Shown here: piece by piece, positions 26,759 through 36,715 of the stretch | Numbering within the stretch: the first letter of the stretch is position 1 | How the letters are laid out: every line of letters begins with the position of its first letter | Origin: Colletotrichum lupini | Taxonomy: Eukaryota > Ascomycota > Sordariomycetes > Glomerellales > Glomerellaceae | Direction: 5' to 3' | Assembly: GCF_023278565.1 (NCBI RefSeq) | Contig: NC_064676.1 | Location: 3,906,001 to 3,970,000 of the forward strand | Length of the DNA: 64,000 nucleotides | Notes under the pieces: model-generated | Seen by the model: the letters and a program-made list of their open reading frames with translations, nothing else | Database searches by the model: none | What the model was told of the DNA's origin: nothing | Position numbers and translations under genes: made by a program

Positions 26759-26802
26759 GGGTGCCCAAAAGGGGGGGGTGCCTAAAAGTGGGTGCTTTGA
26801 CT
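26759..26802 (-). repeat. Right 44-bp terminal inverted repeat of the Fot1-like element
   Basis: Exact inverted copy of the left repeat. It is followed by TA, which together with the next G forms the TAG splice acceptor of the host intron. Confidence 0.95.
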
Positions 26803-27240
26803 TAGGGATTGTCGGTATTCCTATGCAGATTTTTGTTTACCCTTGGCTTAATTAGCACCTTGGCTGTTTGAGACTCTGGTAACTATTCTATCTCGGATTC
26901 CCCTTGCTTTACTTTGCATACCTATATGTTACTATTATTCTATCTTTTACACCGCCTCTATCCGAAAAGACTAGTGTGGCTATATGGGCGTTTTTAGTAG
27001 TAATTTAAACCTTAATATCTCTCATAATAAGTATTATAACGCCCTCGTAGCTACTACTAGCGAATTTCTCCTCGCCTTATCTATTGGCACTGGGAAGGAC
27101 TTATAATATTACGTTCTTTACGTCGATAGCGGTTCGAGCTACTAGTTTAGCCATAGCTAGAAATATATACGCTTTTAGGTCGATACACAACTTAACTAGG
27201 ATCATATTCTAGTTTAGTAGCGCTATGTCGCTTATAGCTA

Positions 27241-27442
27241 TGTCGGATTAGAAGTCTAATTCGACCGCGGTATATAGCCGACTGCGCAGGGGCCAATTAG
27301 GGGCCCTATTTACGATTATCGTAGCTAGCCCAACTTACGGTTAGAACCTCCTTTTTATACCTACGTAAATATCTAGATAGTTTAATTAATCTTTTCGTTA
27401 ACTACGGTTCGAACTAAATACCCTATAATAGGGATACTAATA
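27241..27442 (+). repeat. 5' LTR of copia B
   Basis: 202 bp, begins TGTCGGATTAG, ends GATACTAATA (CA to TA). It is 3 bp shorter than the LTRs of A and C because of the form CCTACGTAAATATCT in its middle. Confidence 0.92.
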
Positions 27443-30400
27443 CTAATTAGTAATTAAATTTTATTATTATAGATTAGTAAGGTATCTCGCTACGCAAAAG
27501 AGACGACTTCTTAATACCGCACGGGATAGGAGATTCGTACTAATTAACCTTATGGAAGTAGACGAAAAAGGAGGCGATTTTCGAATATTATACGGAATTG
27601 AGTAATCGTAGCCCTTTATTATTTACGAGAGGTCGACGTTTATTATATTAAACTACGCTAGTTAACGGAACCGCTTAGGTAATTAGTATTTTACTATCGC
27701 TTTAAGTAGCCTTTTTTATTAAATAACTTCCCTGCGGCCGGCCCGCGATTAGAAATTAACTAGCTAAATTAGTAAAAGGAATTCCCCGTACGACGACTAC
27801 TTACCTAATTAACTAGCGCAACGAACGGGCTTAATAGTACGGTATAAAAGAGTATTACGTAATTAAAAAAGGGGATCTCTAAACGTAGACATTCTTACTT
27901 AGCGACGAAAGTAACCCTATAGGAGTTATTAAGCTAAGAGATCTATAGTATATAGAAAAGTCTATTACTACGGGGATCTTATAAGTACGCCCTTAAGCCC
28001 GCGATCTAGACGACCTCCTCGTAGCTCCCTTAACTACCCCCCGGGTATTACTTAGGAATATAGTATAGGGGACGGTTTAATAAGGGAGGAGGGGATTTAG
28101 AGGTCTTAATAGTATCGAGTTAAGAGTATTACGGATCTCGGAGATTAACTTAGGAAGAAGGCGGCTACCCTAAAGTAGTCCTGCGACCTCCTGCTAGAGT
28201 TATTATTAGCTTAAGAAAAGGCTAAAAAGACGAGGATCTAAGGGAAAAGAAAAGAATCCTCTAGAGGGCCGCTAAAAGGCTTCTTTTTATACTAGCTTAC
28301 GGCGCAAGATTACTAATTTTAAGAAATTAGTAACTAGTAAAGATCCCGAGACTAATTATTATATCTTATTACGGTAATATAAACGTCTACTACTATTATT
28401 ATTAAAAGGAACTACTAGAACCTACCTTTTTATATTAGATAAAAAGGAGGATCTTAGTAGGTACGATAGCTAGCGATTTAGAAGGGTAGTAGTAATCGCT
28501 AAAAATAGTAAAAACGAGAGTAGTAATAAGACGGCAAGAGGAAGCGGGAATTTCTTAGACCCTAATAAATTCGTTAAGTAGCGAAAGTACGGATTTATTA
28601 TAACTAGCGCGCGGATTAGATATATCTTTATTAAAATTAAATACGCTAGCGACTACTAATATAAGTATAAGCTAGAGCACGACCCTTAGCGAGTTAGGGT
28701 AAAAAAGAAGAGGACGAAACCCGATCCTAAATAGAATCCTAATCCTTTATAAGTAGGTAAATATTAACCTAGACTATTAGGGGACGTGGATATATAGAAT
28801 CGTAGATTAGCCTAATAGCGAGTAAATTAACGCGGTATTAATCTATTTAACTAAGGTTTATAAGAAAAAGGGGCTATAGGGGCAACCCCTATTCTACGAG
28901 ATCGCAAACGACCTTAGCTATTAACTAGACGAATAGTTCGTAAGCGTAAGCCTAGGAATTACAAAAGCGGTTAATAGATTTTTCTATAGGCAAGGGGTAC
29001 TACTAGCGCAATTATAATTGCGAGAACCTTACGAAATCCTAGTAGCGACGATTATAGAAAAAGAATTCGTAATATAGACCTAGGTATAAGTCGATAGGGC
29101 GTATAATCGCTTTAATAAATTTAGAAAAAGGGTAAACGACCTAGATTTCCTTCTTATAATTACTAACGGCAATCTATCGTCGTAAAAGGATATATAAAGG
29201 TAAAATATAATACTAAAAGTACGATAATCGACAATTCCGCCTATTTCGATCTATAGCTCGTCGCCGCTACTAATACGAAATTCGGTACTAATCGGTTAAT
29301 AAAAAAGAAGGTAAACTACCTAAAGTTACTAATAATACGCAGCGACGTAGGGATCGTATATAGATACCGAAAATCTAGTAATAAATACGAGGCAGTTTAT
29401 AGACCTTAAAAAGATCTTCTTAAAAGAGAAATTATACTCTGGGGGGAAGTATGAGGTCTTATAAGAAACCCTAACGATGTTTTACGATTATTACGAAAAA
29501 GTCGGAATTAGGGAATACTAGTACTATTTAGTAGTTAATATCGTACTCGTAAGCAAAGCCTTTAATTACTACTACGAAGCGGTACGTAATCTCGATCGAA
29601 ACGACTTTTTTAATATAATTAACGCAATCCGAAGCCGCTTCGAGACCTATAATAGGAACCTAAAGCTCCTATCTAAGCTACGAGCGATTTCTTTTATATT
29701 TATAACTAGGATAATAGAGGGTAAATCGTAAATAGAAATCCTCGAAGAGCTTATCGATCGAATTAATAAGTTAATAAAAACCTAGCTAAATAAGGGGACT
29801 AACGAGCGGAAAGTTAGATATCTTTATACCATAGTCTAGCGCGTTTTAGAAATAAAAATAACTCTATACTAAGTACCCAAAGACTACGAGACGCTCTACT
29901 CGAGGCTAAGATCTAGTTTTAATATTAAGGCGAGAATGCCGTACTAAACCTACCTCTAGGTATACGACGGCCCTTATTAGTAATATTAAGTTAACCGAAC
30001 GTATAATAAGAAAGGAAAGGAAGCTAGGTACGGCAATTACTAGTAGGGAATCCTAGATTCGTTAAATAAGTAGAGATTTAACTCGCGAGCAGGGTAACGG
30101 AAGAAATAGTATTATATTTATAAAAAGGATAAATATTAATTAAGTAACTACTCCGAGGAAGAGCGTACTAAATTATACGAATAATATAGAAAATCGAGGG
30201 TAGTAGATAGTAAAACTAGCCTTTATCGATTTAACTAATTCCTCGTTATATATAAGGGCAGATCCGGGGGCACGGAACCTAGCGAAAGTAGCTAATTTAG
30301 CGGCCTAAAGTACTCGCACCCTATAGGAGATTCGGAAGATAAGGAAGATCTTACCCCCTATATTAACGAATTAGATTATGACAAAGTCGACGATATTAAC

Positions 30401-33400
30401 TACTCTTTTTTCGCCCCGTTAGCCTCGGGAGGATATACGAGGCTAAACGAATAAAAGGTAGTAGAAGCCCTTAATAAGTAGGCTTTTATCTACGGATAGT
30501 AAGGGAAGGTCCCTTAGATAACGGATACGGAGGTAGGTAAAAGGACGAATTTAATAGCGCAGAATTCTACTCTCTTAATATCTAAAAAAAAGAAATAGGG
30601 TGCTAAGCAATTCTAGGGGTAGCTAGAGGGGTCCTTTTTATACTATTTAGATTACTCGAATACTAAGCTCGTATAAGTATTCCACGCGAACGAAAGGTAC
30701 GGCCTAGATAATTTCTATAAGATTATCCTAAATACTAGGGCATCGTAATAGTTAATAAGAGGAAAAGGGTAATTCTAGGCGCTATAGAAAATTGCGCTAG
30801 TAATACTTAATATATCGATAGCGGGCATTGCGAGGATTAGCTTCGGCCTAAATAAAGAAATCGTTACCCTAAGTACGGTAGAAATAGAGACGTACTTCGG
30901 AACAATAACTTTCTATATCCTACCCGTTAATACCCCATTTTTCCTATATCTAAAAAATATAGATTAACTAAGTATTATATTTAATAATACGAGGAATAGA
31001 ATTTCTAGCCGCAAGCACTTCGAAATAGTCGAACGACGATAGGGGTACGCGTTTATAAGGCTTACTAATAATACGAAGTTAATTAATTACCTAACGGAAA
31101 GTGAGCTTAGACGATTATATTAGAGATTTAGCTACCCGTCGGTCGCGAGGCTATATAACCTCCTAAAGTATTTAGGTAATAATAATATCGAAATAGGGGC
31201 GCTAAAGTAGTTAACGAAAGTATGTTACTAATACTAAATAAATGCGCAGAGCCTACGTAGATTTAAATTTAAATTGCGTAATAAGCTTAATTTTAATTAG
31301 GAAATCGTCGTCGATATCTTCTACTTAAATAGTCGACCGGTCCTATATATAATCGACGAGGCTATATTATTCTAAGTAGGGTAATTCCTATGGGATCTAT
31401 AAGTAAAAATAGTATGGGTAGCTCTACGAAAAAGCTAGATTGATATATACTAGGGACCGCTAGATAGTATTAGAACCGACGCTAGTACTAGTTTTAAATT
31501 AGTAGAATTTAAGGAAAATGCGACGGCTTACGGTATATAGTTAAAAGTCGTGCCCGTCGAAGCGTACTATAGTATTAAAAAGGTAGAAAGGGCGCACTAG
31601 TAGTTAAAAAGAGCGTTTAAAATTATTAAAAAGGAAAATCCCGATTTCGATAACGACGAATGCCTCTAGACGGTACTTAAATACTATAACGATACTATAG
31701 GGCCTAACGGGCTTATACTGACACTTTTAGTATTTAGAGTATATCTAAGAACGACCTTAGCCTCGCTACCGTCGCTAGACATAAGCTAGCGAGCTTAAGT
31801 AGTTAAAAAAGTAATACGGGCACTGCGCGAGGTAAGTATAAAAAGGTAAGTTAATAAGGTAATTACTGCGCGCAATAGGCCCGATATAGGGGTTAATTTA
31901 GATATGCTCCTAAATTCGGATATACGAGTATAGCGCGAAATTACTTAATAATAGGCTAGGCTATATAAATTAATTTCCGTTAACGAGCGTTCTTACGTAG
32001 TTACGAGAGATCGCGACTAGTTACTTAAAGTATTAATTACGGTAGTTAGACTATATTATATAGATCTTATCGAGGTAATTTCTAGCTTATAAAAAGAAGA
32101 AGAGCTAGGGGAAGCTATATAACCCGCGGTAGAGGTATAGGAAATTATCCTTAACGAAATCGTCGTAGTAGTACTAATAGACGACGAGGAAGAGGAAATT
32201 GCTAAAAGGGTACTAATACGTCGCGGGAGACTACGACGGTAAATACTAACGCGGTAATTTATTATTAGCGACGAGGTAATTAATACTTTTTATATAGTAA
32301 AAAAAAAAGCCGATTTCGAGCTAGTAGTTAAACTACGTAAGGAAGGCGTAATTATAACTACTAAAAAGCCGTATAAGGGATTAGATCTTATCGAAGTAGA
32401 TACTCTGCGTAATCGAGGGGTCTATCGATTTATCCTTTACGATTTAGAAAAGTATATAAACCTCTATATATTTAAATTGCGAATAGTTTATAAAATTAAA
32501 GGAAAAGGAATACCCTAACTGTACGAGAAGTCTAGATACGTAATTTAGGGGTACGGTAACGTTAAAAAGGCGACGCTACTTATATAATCGCCCACTATAT
32601 AGCGCTATAGCTAACGATTAATAATAGTACTAATAGTATCGCTATAGAAGAAGGGATACGAGATTTGGAGCCGTGATATTATTTAGGTATATACCTAATC
32701 GGCTATAGGGCTTATAAAGAAAATCCTAGCCTATTTACCGAAGGAAATGGCTAGTAAGTACTTAGAAGGCACGATTATTAAAGTGCTTAAGCTACTATAT
32801 AGGCTCGTAGAATCGGGCACCTATTAGTAGGCTACTTACTACGATTTTTATATTAATTAACTATTAATAGTTACCTCTACGTACGACCCGTGCTTACTAA
32901 TCGCGGAGTACGAAGGTAACTAATTTAGGATCGTCGGAATATAGACCGACGATATATTGGGCCTATTTAATATTAACTTTATAAAAAAGGAGGATAAGGA
33001 GCTTTAGAAAGCGGGCTTCGTAGCGAAGCTAAAAGAGGTCCTTATAATAAATACCCCCTTAGTATTTAACGGCGGGATTCTTATAATCGAAGGGGAAACC
33101 GTCGTCTTTTAGTAAAAGGGGTAGGGCGAGAAGATTAACCTCGTCAACCCGAACGTAACTAATATTAAGAAGCGGTATAAGGCTAAGCTTGTGCGAGGGG
33201 TATATATTACGAGTATTTATTAGCCCGAGGTAACTTTTAACTATACTAAGGTAGCGTAGGCTATAGATCTAACTAAACGAGACGTCGAGGTACTTAATAA
33301 GCGGCTTAAGTAGTAGTAGATAAATCTCGATCGAGGTCTCGTTTACTACCTAATCGACCTTATAATTAGTAAGCTCTACGTCTTCGTTAATAGGTTATTT

Positions 33401-33427
33401 ATAAATAATAACGACCTCACTTCGTAA

Positions 33428-33748
33428 TTGGGGTATATTATTATCCTAGTTAACGAGAGTATAGGCGAGAGCGAATTTACTATATACGGTAATATAATCT
33501 ATTACTCGTTAATTAAAAATAAGTGGGTAATAAGAAGTATACTAGCGTCGGAGGTCTACGGTATAGTTAACGGCGTTAACCTCTTTTATACGATTTTAAT
33601 AACGCTAAGGAAGATTACCGATCGAATTAGCTTTTTACTTATTTTAACGGTTATCTATACCGATTCTTACTCGCTATACGAATACCTCGTTAAATTAGGA
33701 ACGACGAAGGAAAAGAGGCTTATAATAGATATTATAGCCCTTAAGTAA
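33428..33748 (+). pseudogene. Remnant of the copia RNase H domain
   Basis: A 106-codon open stretch. Recognisable features are 'GNIIYYSLIKNKWVIRSILA' followed by Ser-Glu-Val-Tyr-Gly (relatives: Ala-Ser-Glu-x-Tyr) and 'VIYTDSYSLYEYLVKLGTT' with the Thr-Asp-Ser catalytic region, as in fungal Ty1/copia RNase H. It lacks a proper start and is the only piece of the polyprotein I can read without passing stops. The same segment can be aligned in copies A, C and D, where it is broken. Confidence 0.75.
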
Positions 33749-34008
33749 TTATATAAAAGGCGCGAGATACTCGAGATCCGTTAGATTAATAGTAAAGATA
33801 ACCTCGCAGACGCTTTTATAAAAGTAGTACTAAATAAGGGATTAGAGTAATTCGTAAGTAGTAAAAAAGTTATTATATAAATAGAGGGATAGGTTATATA
33901 AAAAGAATAGAGAAAAGGGGGAAAAGGAGACGACTTAGTAGACGGGCCCGAGGTCGAATTATACCTCTAACCGTAGCGGTTAAATCGATAAAAAAAAGAG
34001 AAAGTTAG

Positions 34009-34210
34009 TATTAGATTAAAAGTCTAATTCGACCGCGGTATATAGCCGACTGCGCAGGGGCTAATTAGGGGCCCTATTTACGATTATTATAGCTAGCCTA
34101 ACTTACGGTTAGAACCTCCTTTTTATACCTACGCAGATATTTAGATAGTTTAATTAATCTCTTCGTTAACTACGGTTCGAACTAAATACCCTATAATAGG
34201 GATACTAATA
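34009..34210 (+). repeat. 3' LTR of copia B, preceded by a polypurine tract
   Basis: 202 bp, begins TATTAGATT and ends GATACTAATA. A purine run (33990-34004, A-rich with GAGAAAG) just upstream is the probable polypurine tract for plus-strand priming. Confidence 0.9.
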
Positions 34211-34280
34211 AGCTATTATTATTACCCGGTTTGTGAGAGAAGGAAATGGCCATGAAATCAAGCTTCTGGGAGAGAACTAA
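34211..34280 (+). pseudogene. C-terminal tail of the split MFS transporter
   Basis: Reading from the target duplication AGCTA, the frame interrupted at 27240 continues exactly: Ile-Ala-Ile-Ile-Ile-Thr-Arg-Phe-Val-Arg-Glu-Gly, then a short polar tail ending at TAA 34278-34280. The left part of the exon ends in a helix ('FSSAMSLIA'), so the junction restores a hydrophobic last helix followed by a cytosolic tail, as in MFS proteins. This piece has no promoter or start of its own and cannot be expressed as part of the gene with 6970 bp between. Confidence 0.8.
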
Positions 34281-34569
34281 GGCGAACTAAAACTAGTAAT
34301 GGACTCGAAAGACTCAATCACACTACAAAAGTTATTTTTTTTTTGCCTATACTTGTACTCGACCATTGATAAGGACCATGGATATTCTGTTCTTTGATTC
34401 CCAGAAAAGAATAAGCAGATGGACAAAGAAGACAAAGATGTTGTGCTAGGCCAATTGAATAGTTGGGTCAGCATGTTCTTGACACGGAAGCTTAGAAACT
34501 TCTTTTGACTACCCATCTGTAATTAAGAACAATCTGTCACACACTGCATAACTAATGAGGTTCTACTTA
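34281..34569. other. Convergent 3' flank between the MFS tail and the adenylation gene
   Basis: 289 bp containing the 3' ends of two converging genes. No other feature is visible apart from a run of T/A tracts. An 80-codon minus-strand frame here has no recognisable similarity. Confidence 0.5.
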
Positions 34570-36411
34570 TTAATTCATGTTTTGCACGAACTTCTCCCCT
34601 GCCGTCTGATTGCTTGCAGCCTCAAGCGTCTTGTATACGTCCTCAATCTCTTCCTTGTAATCCTTCTCGACCTCCCTCCGAAGCACCAATTGCTTGACAG
34701 TCAGCTTGATAGGTTTTTCCTTGCTGGCCAAGAATACAGTCTGTCTCGGAATGGCCACTGCTTTCGCAGAAATTTCATTGTGTCCCACAATAGTCTTCTC
34801 ATAAATATCATCAAGAAGCTCTTCGTGGTTCCTCTCAAGCAGATCCTCCTTCACTTCTATCAAGACGTATGGTGCAATGCGCCCTGCACCGCCAACCATG
34901 ACGTGCTTGACTCCAGGGTACCTGGCGACTTTGGTCTCGATGTCCTGAGCGTGGAATTTGGCCATCCAAATCAGCTTCGTCCAATCATCAGTTCTGGCCA
35001 CCGATTCCCATCGGGTACTGCCGTCGCTGTCTTTGACCAGACGCCACAACTCCTTCGTATCGATCGTCTCAACGTCCTTGAACATCTTGTAGTTCCAGAA
35101 GGCACACTGATAGATAGATGGTCCACCGTCAGGTGGCCTGTCAATGAACATCTGGTACACATCAGAGTCATCTCCGTCACCCAGAGCTTCACCAGAGCCC
35201 TCTAGCTTGACCAAACGAACATGGTGCTCAGGGATGAACTGGAAGCTATACCACAGCTTCCTGTCGATGGGATGCAGGGAAAAGCGACCGCCAGACTCTG
35301 TGGCTCCCATGACAGAATTGAGCCTGGTGTGTTCGCACAGCGCGTCTCCGACAACGCGATCGAGAGCAGACCCCAGATAAGTGATGAACTCAAGCGACTT
35401 CAGTGATTCCCGGGCCTCTTAGCTATTGTATAGGTCAACGATGGTGAAAGGAAATCCCATCAGGCCATCAACCTTGTTGAGACGCAGAAGCTTCTGGAAA
35501 ATAGCTGGCGGAAGCCCGACCACATCCGGAGGGGGTTGGATAACACAGGTGCCAGAGAAAACGGCAAACATGTTGATTAGGACAAGGCCAGGCTGCAGCC
35601 TCATTGGGATTGCCAAGATCAGGGAACGGCCATAGAAAGAATCTGTAGATATCCCCCTGGGCCAGTGACGGCGAGCCAAGCCGGCAGATGAACATCCAGC
35701 CGCCCAGAAGCCATTGTTCATGAAAATTGGCTTAGGCGCACCTGTTGTGTTCACTGGTTAGTGTCCGTTGATACCAACCGTGTAAACTCCCTGCGTTTCC
35801 ATACCTGTGGTGCCTCCAGTATGGATGATGAGAATCTCATCGTCCTTCGCCTGCTCGTAAGTCTTCTCATAGGCGTAGGGCTCGGTTCCTTGAGCAGAAA
35901 GACACCATTCGAGGCTTTGGAACTGCTCAACATGGATACCAGATGCTGCAAGCTCAGGCTCGGGGCTGAATGCACCTCCCTCGGAATACAGCCAAATCTT
36001 GCAGTTTGATGACTCTAGCAGCGCATCAAGTCCATCCTTCATGAAACGACCATCTGGAACAAGCAGCTAATCAATGTGAGCATAAATGTGATTTGACTTA
36101 GGATGGTCATTGTATACCTTGCGACCTGTCTTGACTGATGCTGCGAACAGGAACGCATATCGGACGTCACTGGGACCAGAATACGCAACAGTATCGTTGT
36201 TCACAGACTTTCCAAAGGTCTTGTCAAGCCAGTGTGCAGTCTTGTTGATGCCATCGGCGTATTGTTGCCAAGTCAACGAACGATAACCCTCTGTCTCCCA
36301 GTCAGGCCCGCCAGCGAATCGCACAAGTGCATGATGAGGTTGCCATTTGGCATTCTCGTCAATCCTGCGGACGAATAGCTCCATTCCTGGAGTATTGGTA
36401 TTAGAACTCAT
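34570..36411 (-). pseudogene. Stand-alone adenylation-domain (ANL superfamily) enzyme, one in-frame stop
   Basis: Three exons (36411-36118, 36066-35805, 35741-34570) give 575 codons in one phase. Motifs in order: the ATP-loop motif A3 'HTGGTTGAPKP', made across the second intron (donor 35804, acceptor 35742); A5-like 'MGATESGG'; A7-like 'ARTDDW'; and a C-terminal lid with 'KPIKLTVKQLV' where NRPS-like enzymes usually show Lys-Gly-Thr-Val. It has no carrier protein or reductase domain after the lid and ends at TAA 34570. It resembles the adenylation part of fungal NRPS-like/reductase enzymes and would activate a carboxylic acid as an acyl-AMP; substrate unknown. A TAA at 35419-35421 sits in 'VDLYNS-stop-EARESLKSLEFI', best explained as CAA to TAA. 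With read-through the rest is fully open. Copia C lies 99 bp upstream of the start. Confidence 0.82.
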
Positions 36412-36510
36412 CTTGGTGAATGTGGCAATTGGCAGGTGTTTCGACTGTGTCTGACAAACAAAAAGCGTCAAGGCGAACTGGATCGATACGAGAACAAATT
36501 AATACCTTTC

Positions 36511-36715
36511 TATCGGATTAGAAGTCCAATTCGACCGCAGTATACAGCCGACTACGCAGGGGCCAATTAGGGGCCCTATTTACGATTATCATAGCCAGCC
36601 TAACCTACGGTTAAAACCTCCTTTTTATACTTATTACGTAGATATTTATATAATTTAATTAATCTCTTCATTAACTACGGTTCGAACTAACTACTTTATA
36701 ATAGGGATATTAATA
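36511..36715 (+). repeat. 5' LTR of copia C
   Basis: 205 bp. Retains more of the ancestral sequence at its start (TATCGGATTAGAAGTCC) than in its second half. Confidence 0.9.

Larger units (their letters stand above)
24916..26802 (-). mobile_element. Fot1/pogo-like (Tc1-mariner) DNA transposon, RIP-decayed, inside an MFS intron
   Basis: 1887 bp bounded by perfect 44-bp terminal inverted repeats (24916-24959 and 26759-26802, including an 8-base C/G run) and flanked by TA on both sides (24914-24915, 26803-26804). Length, 44-bp ends and TA duplication all match the fungal Fot1 group. The interior is AT-rich and stop-riddled. On the minus strand near 26485-26562 a remnant resembling the pogo-type helix-turn-helix (Lys-Phe-Gly-Val-x-Arg, then a Ser-x-Lys-Arg-Gly block and 'MRVRAFAEL') suggests the transposase was read leftward. 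Every CpA in the inverted repeats is intact although the interior has lost nearly all of them. Confidence 0.88.
23499..27240 (+). pseudogene. MFS transporter, main part: intact 5' exons, Fot1-filled intron, decayed last exon
   Basis: ATG 23499 opens 'SWSSLPRKDQLFLL', the usual start of fungal DHA1-type MFS proteins related to yeast Ycr023c and ZIFL transporters. Exons from 23499 to 24829 are open and spliced in phase. They include 'SDSPRGGRKLVVL' (helix 2-3 loop), 'GITNGNVAMVRTMVSEVV' (helix 4 region) and a long cytosolic loop. The next intron (24830-26805) contains the Fot1-like element. The following exon (26806-27240) continues 'GIVGIPMQIFVYPWLN' but has five in-frame stops (26853 TAG, 26880 TAA, 27006 TAA, 27048 TAG, 27210 TAG) before copia B interrupts it. 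The C-terminal tail survives beyond copia B at 34211-34280. Confidence 0.85.
27241..34210 (+). mobile_element. Ty1/copia retrotransposon, copy B, least decayed and internally deleted, splitting the MFS gene
   Basis: 6970 bp with 202-bp LTRs (27241-27442, 34009-34210) and a perfect 5-bp target duplication AGCTA (27236-27240 and 34211-34215). The left LTR retains TGTCGG and many CpG sites. The interior has far more C and G than copies A, C and D but still has stops throughout. Near 33428-33748 a 106-codon open stretch preserves the copia RNase H region, giving family and orientation. About 400 bp present in the other copies (for example about 14633-15037 of copy A) are missing at about 28325, with a short AAATTA shared at the break. 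Insertion is in the last MFS exon, about 20 codons before its end. Confidence 0.93.
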
